NCBI RefSeq assembly: GCF_900109465.1
Contig: NZ_FOAZ01000002.1
Coordinates: forward strand, 372,001-436,000
DNA length: 64,000 bases
Direction: 5' to 3'
Source: Streptacidiphilus jiangxiensis
Lineage (GTDB): Bacteria > Actinomycetota > Actinomycetes > Streptomycetales > Streptomycetaceae
Under the pieces are notes generated by a model. That model was not told the origin of the DNA. It saw only the letters and a list, made by a program, of their open reading frames with translations, and did no database searches. How positions within the stretch are numbered: position 1 is the stretch's first letter; the number at the start of each line of letters is the position of its first letter. Shown here piece after piece: positions 1-6,164 of the stretch. A program made the translations under genes and the position numbers.

Positions 1-105
1 GTGGCGCCCACGTGTCTGCGGGCGGAGCACCAGTCTCCCGATCGGGCGAGGAGCCGTCAGCTGGTTTTTGATCAGTCCGGCGAGCTCGGGTGAGCTCGGG
101 TGGAC

Positions 106-894
106 TCAGGAGGTCGCGACGTCCTTGCGGGTCACGCCCAGGTAGCCGACGAAGCCGGCGATGAGCACGGCCAGCACGAGGCTGACCCAGCCGGTCCCCC
201 AGTTCAGACCGCCGCGGGCGTGCGAGACGCCCATCCAGTCGGCGAACGAGGCACCCAGCGGGCGGGTGACGATGTACGCGAACCAGAACGCGAAGATCGC
301 GTTGAGGCCGAGCTTCCAGTGGGCGATCGTCGGGATGGCGATCAGCACGGCGAAGAGCACGCCGGAGGAGAAGTAGCCGAGCTTCAGCGTGGAGGCCGTC
401 ATGTCACCGGTCGCCGTGCCGAGCGCGAAGGTGGTGAGCACCGTCGCCCAGTAGAACAGCTCACGGCGGCGGGTGGTGATGCTGTGGATGGACAGCGTCT
501 TCTCGCTCCGGTACCAGAGCAGGAAGATCGCCACGAGAACGACCGCGAAGAAGCTGGTCGAGACGACATACGGAACGCCGAGCTGCACGTGCAGCACGTC
601 CGCCGCCATGGTGCCGAAGACGCTGACCATGACGACCGCGAACCAGTAGATCGCGGCACTGTAGCGCTTGGCGGTCAGCTGCACGGCGAGCGCGGCCGCC
701 AGCACCAGGCCGGCCACGGGCACGACAAGGAACGGGTTGAACGTCTTGACCAGGAAGTCGGAGGTGGTTTCACCCATACCGGTGGTGAGCACCTTGACGA
801 CCCAGAAGAGGACAGTGACTTCCGGAACCTTGCTCAGCGCCTGGCGGGCGGGCGCCTCGCCGTGCCGGGACTGCAGCAGTTGATCTCTCGCCAT
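106..894 (-). CDS. COG4705-type integral membrane protein with four internal repeats
   Basis: Polytopic membrane protein of about 262 aa with roughly eight predicted transmembrane segments. It falls into four similar units, each ending in a G-x(4)-D type motif (GETTSD, GTMAAD, GTATGD, GASFAD), which is the hallmark of the uncharacterised COG4705 membrane-anchored family. The first unit contains the family string KVPEVTVLFWVVKVL. I place the start at the ATG at 894 (MARDQLLQ), because an upstream GTG at 912 has no good ribosome binding site; this choice is tentative. The repeated acidic residues inside the membrane suggest an ion or metal related role, but no substrate can be named. It is monocistronic as far as can be seen, transcribed away from the SnoaL-like gene upstream. 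Confidence 0.8.
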   Translation of the reverse strand: MARDQLLQSRHGEAPARQALSKVPEVTVLFWVVKVLTTGMGETTSDFLVKTFNPFLVVPVAGLVLAAALAVQLTAKRYSAAIYWFAVVMVSVFGTMAADVLHVQLGVPYVVSTSFFAVVLVAIFLLWYRSEKTLSIHSITTRRRELFYWATVLTTFALGTATGDMTASTLKLGYFSSGVLFAVLIAIPTIAHWKLGLNAIFAFWFAYIVTRPLGASFADWMGVSHARGGLNWGTGWVSLVLAVLIAGFVGYLGVTRKDVATS

Positions 895-1025
895 AGCCGC
901 AGAGCCTTTCACACCGGAATGACGCTCCGGTACCGCGGGGGCTCGTCGCCGAAAATCTCACCGAGTTATGGAATCGCCCATATCGGGGCGAACCGGAACA
1001 CAAGCCCCCGCTTGCCGCCGGCCGG

Positions 1026-1661
1026 TCAGCGGGCGACCGGGCATCCGCCCGTGAGACCGCCGAGGAACGCGTTCGGGTCGTAGAAGTGCTCGACCTCCAG
1101 CAGCTTCAGGTCGTCGCTGACCTTGGCGATACTCACGCCGAACATCTCGATCAGTCTGCCGTCGGGCTCGTGCCCGGCGTACTCGCCCTCGAAGGCACCC
1201 CAGTGCCGCCACTTGAAGGTGACCACCGGCGGAGGCGTGAGAACCTCCAGCACCTCCCAGAAGAATCCGTTCGGGAAGGCGGTGTGGAAGACCTCGTGCG
1301 AACCGTCGAAGTCGACCCGCGGGTAGAAGGGGCTGTCGCCGACCAGGATGTTGTAGCTGCCGTTCTCCACGATGTCCTGCGCGGAGGCCCAGGCGCCGCC
1401 GTTCACGCGGGTGCGGAAGCGCTCGGCGACCATGGAGACCCAGGTGGCCGGGTCCTTCTTGTGCGAGACCTCCATCTCGAAGACCTGCACGATGCCCTCG
1501 ACGATCGCCTCCAGCGAGCCGGCCTCGAAGGAGGTGGTGCGCTGGGCGGGCATGATCTCGTGAGAGAAGTGGTAGTCCGGCGCCTCTTCGCGCCAGTCCT
1601 GCGCGTCGGCGGCGGCGATCACGGCCTCACGGCCCTGGAGCCAGAGGGGCGTCTCAGTCAC
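1026..1661 (-). CDS. SnoaL-like (NTF2-fold) protein
   Basis: About 211 aa, ending in a block (RLIEMFGVSIAKV then LLEVEHFYDP) typical of the SnoaL/ester-cyclase branch of the NTF2-like fold, where the sheet closes over a hydrophobic pocket. The GTG at 1661 is chosen because AGGAAAGG lies nine bases upstream; the open frame continues to 1754 but those residues do not look like protein. Members include polyketide cyclases, dehydratases and proteins with no known activity, so the substrate is not assignable. It is a lone gene, divergent from the HAD phosphatase. Confidence 0.7.
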   Translation of the reverse strand: MTETPLWLQGREAVIAAADAQDWREEAPDYHFSHEIMPAQRTTSFEAGSLEAIVEGIVQVFEMEVSHKKDPATWVSMVAERFRTRVNGGAWASAQDIVENGSYNILVGDSPFYPRVDFDGSHEVFHTAFPNGFFWEVLEVLTPPPVVTFKWRHWGAFEGEYAGHEPDGRLIEMFGVSIAKVSDDLKLLEVEHFYDPNAFLGGLTGGCPVAR

Positions 1662-2023
1662 TGTGCGCAACCTTTCCTGAAAATAGGCAAGTTGACAGCG
1701 CTTCACTTTCGAAAATGATCGAGCCGGATCATTTCGCACACGGGACGTCCACACAAGGGAAGCCGGGCGGCGGCTTACGCTCCGCTTTCGGGCCAGGGCA
1801 ATCCGTGGTGACCTGCCCCTTTGATGCCGTTGGGTGCAGGCTTGGGCGTTCCCTCACCCGACTGTTCGAGCTCGATCAGCACAGGCTGCGGTCCCCATAC
1901 GCCGCACGATCTCCTCACACAGCTCATGCATGCGGTCTCGCTGGTCCGGAACGAACATCTACGGCGTCCTGGTCGAGCGTGAGGAGGTCGCCGCAGCTTG
2001 AACAGCGGGCCTATCCTGCGGGG
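1662..2023. other. Divergent intergenic region (362 bp)
   Basis: Lies between the SnoaL-like gene (minus strand) and the HAD phosphatase (plus strand) and must hold both promoters. It is visibly less GC-rich near 1670-1740 than the flanking genes. No clear palindrome or RNA element is seen. Confidence 0.5.
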
Positions 2024-2677
2024 ATGATCAAGCCCATTGAACTCGTCATATTTGATTGCGACGGCGTGCTCGTCGACAGCGAACGCATCGCCGCTCGCGT
2101 CCAGGTCGCCCTCGGAGCCGAGCTGGGCTGGCCGCTGACCGAGGACGAGGTCGTGGACCGGTTCATCGGCCGCTCGCACGCAGCCATCCATGAGCAGGTC
2201 GCCGCTCAGCTCGGCCCCGAGACGGCTGCGATCTGGTCAGAGAGATTCGAGCAGCTCCACCGGGAGGCCGTGGACGCCGAGCTTGCCCCGGTCGACGGCT
2301 TGCCGGAAGCGCTCGATGCGCTCACGCTGCCCACCTGCGTCGCCTCCAGCGGCTCCCACGACAAGATGAGGCACACTCTGGGCCGCACCGGGCTCTACGA
2401 ACGCTTCGCCGGCCGCATCTACAGTTCAACCGAAGTCCCTCGCGGCAAGCCCGCCCCAGACCTGTTCCTGCACGCCGCTCAGCAGATGGGCGTCGACCCC
2501 GAAGCCTGTGTGGTGGTCGAGGACAGCCAGCCCGGCGTCCACGCCGCCCGTGCCGCCGGCATGCGCGCGTTCGGCTACGCCGGTGGACTCACCCCGGCCG
2601 AACGCCTCGAAGGCCGCAACACCACCGTCTTCCACGACATGCGCGAGCTGCCGGCCCTGATCGCCGAGCATTGCTGA
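2024..2677 (+). CDS. HAD-superfamily hydrolase, subfamily IA
   Basis: 217 aa haloacid dehalogenase-like phosphatase. Motif I is FDCDGVLVDSE near the N-terminus (nucleophile and acid/base Asp), motif II is the Ser in CVASSGS, motif III is the Lys of RGKPAPD, and motif IV is VVVEDSQPG. A helical cap follows motif I, as in the beta-phosphoglucomutase/GPH-like group, so the likely activity is hydrolysis of a small phosphorylated metabolite. The start is the ATG at 2024; the open frame upstream to 1715 does not look coding. No neighbour indicates the substrate. Confidence 0.85.
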   Translation: MIKPIELVIFDCDGVLVDSERIAARVQVALGAELGWPLTEDEVVDRFIGRSHAAIHEQVAAQLGPETAAIWSERFEQLHREAVDAELAPVDGLPEALDALTLPTCVASSGSHDKMRHTLGRTGLYERFAGRIYSSTEVPRGKPAPDLFLHAAQQMGVDPEACVVVEDSQPGVHAARAAGMRAFGYAGGLTPAERLEGRNTTVFHDMRELPALIAEHC

Positions 2678-3137
2678 CGCGCGCCCACATCACCACCGGC
2701 CACTGGTCGGCATCGCCATCCGAAGCGGGCCGGAAGTGTCGTCTTCTTCGTGGTCGAACTCGGAGCCGAAGAGGCCATCCGTTTTCGAGGCGTGCCACTC
2801 GACGTAGCCCTTCATCGGCCGCGAGTTGGCTCAGGGCGTCCGACATGCCGCACTCCGTGATGGTCACTCTCGGTCAAGGATGAAGGGCGAGATCGCCAGC
2901 CCACGCTGGTGATCCCACGTTTGCAGAAATCGCCGCAGCCGGCAGCCGGAACCCCCGAGGCGTCCTCGTCCTCCCACCAAAACTCCCACGCCCCGTCCAC
3001 GTGATGTGATCGACAATCAAGGCTGGTGCCCCTGCGACGTCTTGGGCCAGCGGACGATCTACTTCCGACCGTCCGCGGCACATTCGGGCGCTAGGATCCG
3101 GCTGTCGGTCAGAGGGGGCGTCAGGTACGGGGGCACC
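2678..3137. other. Intergenic region before the TIR operon (460 bp)
   Basis: Contains one short possible reading frame on the minus strand (2690-2815, listed separately) and the promoter region of the TIR/Macro operon. No strong palindrome is apparent. Confidence 0.4.
2690..2815 (-). CDS. Possible small acidic protein (41 aa), uncertain
   Basis: Open frame starting MKGYVEWHASKTDGLFGSEF and continuing with an acidic stretch (FDHEEDD). Composition and low-redundancy sequence look protein-like, but there is no Shine-Dalgarno sequence before the ATG. An overlapping minus-strand frame upstream (containing MSDALSQLAADEG near 2850) could be the true N-terminus joined by a frameshift. Not recognised; it may be a remnant. 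Confidence 0.3.
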   Translation of the reverse strand: MKGYVEWHASKTDGLFGSEFDHEEDDTSGPLRMAMPTSGRW

Positions 3138-3899
3138 ATGCTGAAGATCTTCCTGAGTTGGTCCGGCGAGCAGTCCCGGCTGTGCGCCGAGGAGTTGAAG
3201 CGATTCCTGCCGTTCTTCAACTCCTCGATCGAGGCCTTCGTCTCCTCGGCCGACATCAGGAAGGGAGACCGCGGGCTCCAGCGGATCGCCGCCCAACTCG
3301 AGGGGTCGACGTTCGGGATCGTCTGCATCACCCCGCACAACCGCGACGCGCCCTGGATCAACTTCGAGTCCGGGGCGCTGTCGCGTCAGGTCGCCGAGGG
3401 CAAGGTGATCCCCTTCCTGCTCGGCGCCAGCGTGCGGGACCTGCTCGAGAGCCCGCTGGAGCAGTTCCAGGCCGTGGTGGCGGACTCCGGCGCCGATGTG
3501 CTGGCGATGATCAAGTCGATCAACGCACGCTGCGAACCGGTGAACGAGGAGAAGAGGATCGAGCAGCTCTTCGAGGTGCTCTGGCCGGAGACGCAGCAGC
3601 GCCTTGCGGAGATCATGTCGAGCCCCGCGAGCCTCCCGGACGGATCCGTGGTGCCGCAGCGCCGGACCGAAGAGATCCTGGACGACCTGCTGCCGCTGAT
3701 CAGGGAGCAGATCGACCGGATCACCGAGTTGGAGGGCGCAGTGCGGGCGTTGCGGCTGACCGCCGGCTCGCTCGCCCCGCAGCAGGACCGCAGGGTGCCC
3801 TTCAACGGGATGTTCGACGAGACCGGGCCGAGGATCCCCGCCGCTCCCCTGGGCGACATCACTGGCACGGCCGGCATCCAGCAGCGTCCCGCCGAATGA
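3138..3899 (+). CDS. TIR-domain protein, first gene of a TIR/Macro/Fxs operon
   Basis: 253 aa. The first ~150 residues form a TIR fold: MLKIFLSWSG (strand A), SSADIRKGDRG (BB-loop region), FGIVCITPHN, then PWINFESGALS, where Glu77 is the candidate catalytic glutamate of TIR NAD-cleaving enzymes. A helical coiled segment with ITELEGAVRALR follows near residues 190-210. TIR proteins of this kind are the sensors/enzymes of Thoeris, making an ADP-ribose-type signal from NAD. The start is the ATG at 3138. The stop codon overlaps the start of the next gene (ATGA), so the two are translationally coupled. The next gene encodes a TM-Macro protein, which supports a Thoeris type II reading; this is inference from domain pairing. 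Confidence 0.78.
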   Translation: MLKIFLSWSGEQSRLCAEELKRFLPFFNSSIEAFVSSADIRKGDRGLQRIAAQLEGSTFGIVCITPHNRDAPWINFESGALSRQVAEGKVIPFLLGASVRDLLESPLEQFQAVVADSGADVLAMIKSINARCEPVNEEKRIEQLFEVLWPETQQRLAEIMSSPASLPDGSVVPQRRTEEILDDLLPLIREQIDRITELEGAVRALRLTAGSLAPQQDRRVPFNGMFDETGPRIPAAPLGDITGTAGIQQRPAE

Positions 3900-4774
3900 A
3901 GGCGGGCGATCTTCTGCGGCGGCTGCGCATCCTCGTCGGCACCCGTATCGGGCTGCGGCTGCTGGGTCGGAGCTGGGCGGTGCAGTTCGGGGTGCTGTCC
4001 GGAGTCGCCCAGCTGTACCTGACCTTCTGGCCGGACGCGCCGCTGCCGCGTACCACTGCCTTCGCTGCGATTGCCGGGGTCGCGCTCGTGGGCGGCGCGG
4101 CGACCGCGCTGCCGCGCAACCGGGTCCGTCGGGAGTTCAGCCACCCCGACTTCGCCGTCACCGTCGAGGTCGGTGACCTCTTCGAGCAGCCCGGGCACCT
4201 GGTCGTCGGGTTCAGCGACACCTTCGACACGGACACCGCGAGCGACTTGCTGGTGGTGGGCCGCAGCGTGCAGGGCCAGTTGCTGAACCGGGTCTTCGGT
4301 GGGGATGTGGCCCGTCTCGACGCCCTGCTCGCGCAGTCGCTGCGTGGCGTGCGAGCACTGGGCACGGAGCCGCGTTCGGCGAAGCCGCAGGGCAATCGGG
4401 TCCGCTACCCGCTGGGCACGGTCGCGGTGGTGGAGGAGGGCGCCCGCTGTCTCTTCTGCGTGGCCTACGGGCGGATGAGCAACGACCTGGTGGTCGACTG
4501 CGACGTCCGGGTGCTCTGGGACAGCCTGGCCGCGCTCTGGGAGTCGGTGCGGGTCCGCAGTCACCGCGAACCGCTGGCGATGGCGGTGGTCGGCTCGGAC
4601 CTCGCCCGGATCAACAGCATGGACCACGCCGGACTGCTCCGGCTGATCCTGCTCTCCTTCGTGACCAGGTCGCGTGAAGGCGTAGTCTGTTCGGAACTGA
4701 CGGTGGTGGTCCATCCGCGGGACTACCGGCGCATCAACATGCTGGAACTCGACGTATTCCTACGGTCCTTGTGA
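3896..4774 (+). CDS. Two-TM plus Macro-domain protein, like type II Thoeris ThsA
   Basis: 292 aa. Two hydrophobic helices (about residues 28-46 and 52-72) are followed by a domain starting FAVTVEVGDLFEQPGHLVVG with a FDTDT motif. This resembles the ThsA-type Macro domain (former DUF6430) found behind a transmembrane hairpin in type II Thoeris effectors. In that family the Macro domain binds an ADP-ribose derivative made by the TIR partner and the membrane part executes the response; this is family knowledge, not shown here. Its ATG overlaps the TGA of the TIR gene, and an FxsC-type TIR gene follows after 16 bp. It is presumably in the cytoplasmic membrane with the Macro domain inside. I see no frameshift or truncation. 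Confidence 0.7.
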   Translation: MKAGDLLRRLRILVGTRIGLRLLGRSWAVQFGVLSGVAQLYLTFWPDAPLPRTTAFAAIAGVALVGGAATALPRNRVRREFSHPDFAVTVEVGDLFEQPGHLVVGFSDTFDTDTASDLLVVGRSVQGQLLNRVFGGDVARLDALLAQSLRGVRALGTEPRSAKPQGNRVRYPLGTVAVVEEGARCLFCVAYGRMSNDLVVDCDVRVLWDSLAALWESVRVRSHREPLAMAVVGSDLARINSMDHAGLLRLILLSFVTRSREGVVCSELTVVVHPRDYRRINMLELDVFLRSL

Positions 4775-4790
4775 GTGGGGAGGCGGCGCG

Positions 4791-6164
4791 TTGGCGTCGG
4801 AGTCCTGGGCTGAAGGGGCGTCACGCCCCTACTTCTTCCTGAGCTACGCGCACACCCCTCGTCCCCGTGCTGAACGTCATCCCCGCGATCAGGACATCTG
4901 GGTTCGACGGCTCTTCGACGACCTGAGTGAGACGGTCATGGACCTGACCGGCGTCGACTCCAGGGAGGCGGCCGGGTTCATGGACCAGGGCCTGGTCCTG
5001 GGCGAGGGGTGGTCGGATCGACTGAGCGACGCCCTGGCGACCTGCCGGGTGTTCGTCCCGCTCTACTCCCCGCGCTACTTCCGCAGCCAGTGGTGCGGGA
5101 AGGAGTGGGCCGCCTTCGCGTCCCGGTCCACCTTCTCGCTGCGCGGGACCGACGGGGCCGAAACGGCCTCCCGGGCGATCGTTCCGATCCAGTGGGTCCC
5201 CATGTCTCCGGGGAGTCTTCCGCGCACGGCCGCGGAGCTGCAGTACTTGCACGACCTGTTCGGACCTGACTACGTGACGGAGGGCCTGTACGCCCTCAGT
5301 AAGCTCAACTACTTCCGCAACGCCTACGAGTTCGCGGTCCATCGCATCGCCCAGCGCGTGGTGGAGCTTGCGGAGACGACCGTCACTCCGGTCGGTCCCC
5401 GCCGAGGGTCCGAGTCCTTTCCCGATGCCTTCGAATCGGCGCGATCACCGCGTCGGCGTCTGCGGATTGCGGTCGTCGCTCCTACCGTCGCGGCCCTTCC
5501 CGCAGACCGCAGCAGCGACTACTACGGCGCCTCGGCGCTCGACTGGAACCCCTACCACCCCTCCGCGGAGCTGTCGTTGGGCCGAGTGGCGGTGGAGATC
5601 GCCAGGGGCCTCGAGTTCCTGCCGGTGCTGGAGGACTTCGACACGGTCGCCGAGTCACTGCTGACGGCGGCGTCCGCCCGGAGTCCCGTGCTCCTGCTGG
5701 TCGACCGCTGGGCGGTTCGGGACCCGGGGCGGCGGGCCCGGCTCGCCGCCCTCGACGCGAGTGCGCCGCCCTGGGCGAGCGCGCTCGTCCCGTGGAACAC
5801 CACCGATCCGGACAGCCTCGGCGAGGGTGCTCCCGACGTTGCCGAAGTCGAGGCCGTCATCCCGGAACTGCTGCGCGCCGGCCGCTCTGCGGTGGGCACC
5901 GCCGGTGGCAGCATCACCACCCACGAGGAGTTCCAGAACGCGTTCGCCATCGCCTCCGCGCGGGCGCTGGCCGAATACGCACGCCTCGAACCGTTACCCA
6001 CCGGCCCTGCGCCCAGCCCTGTGCCCAGCCCTGCGCCCAGTCCTGCGCGACCGCGTCTGCGCCCACCGTTCGGCGACGAGCGAGCGGGCGACGATCAGCC
6101 CGTCCGACCGATGAATCATCCCGCGCCTCCATCCCCCAGCGGTGCGAGGGTCGATGATGAGTAG
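4791..6164 (+). CDS. fxsC: FxsC-type TIR-like protein
   Basis: 457 aa. The N-terminal TIR-like domain (PYFFLSYAHTP at ~13; QWCGKEWAAF at ~100 with Glu105) is followed by the FxsC C-terminal domain (about 225-395; DYYGASALDWNPYHPS, then LLLVDRWAV and PWASALVPWN). A proline-rich tail encoded by short DNA repeats ends the protein. FxsC accompanies the radical-SAM/FxSxx-COOH peptide system; here no FxsA peptide or FxsB radical SAM gene is present. The start is TTG at 4791, justified by GGGGAGG seven bases upstream. It overlaps the next gene by 8 bp. Why an FxsC is coupled to a Thoeris-like pair is unknown. Confidence 0.75.
   Translation: MASESWAEGASRPYFFLSYAHTPRPRAERHPRDQDIWVRRLFDDLSETVMDLTGVDSREAAGFMDQGLVLGEGWSDRLSDALATCRVFVPLYSPRYFRSQWCGKEWAAFASRSTFSLRGTDGAETASRAIVPIQWVPMSPGSLPRTAAELQYLHDLFGPDYVTEGLYALSKLNYFRNAYEFAVHRIAQRVVELAETTVTPVGPRRGSESFPDAFESARSPRRRLRIAVVAPTVAALPADRSSDYYGASALDWNPYHPSAELSLGRVAVEIARGLEFLPVLEDFDTVAESLLTAASARSPVLLLVDRWAVRDPGRRARLAALDASAPPWASALVPWNTTDPDSLGEGAPDVAEVEAVIPELLRAGRSAVGTAGGSITTHEEFQNAFAIASARALAEYARLEPLPTGPAPSPVPSPAPSPARPRLRPPFGDERAGDDQPVRPMNHPAPPSPSGARVDDE

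Noticed and set aside
3158-4774. Long frame starting inside the TIR gene and running into the Macro gene
   Set aside because: The first part is an Arg-rich shadow of the TIR gene; the true start is the ATG at 3896.
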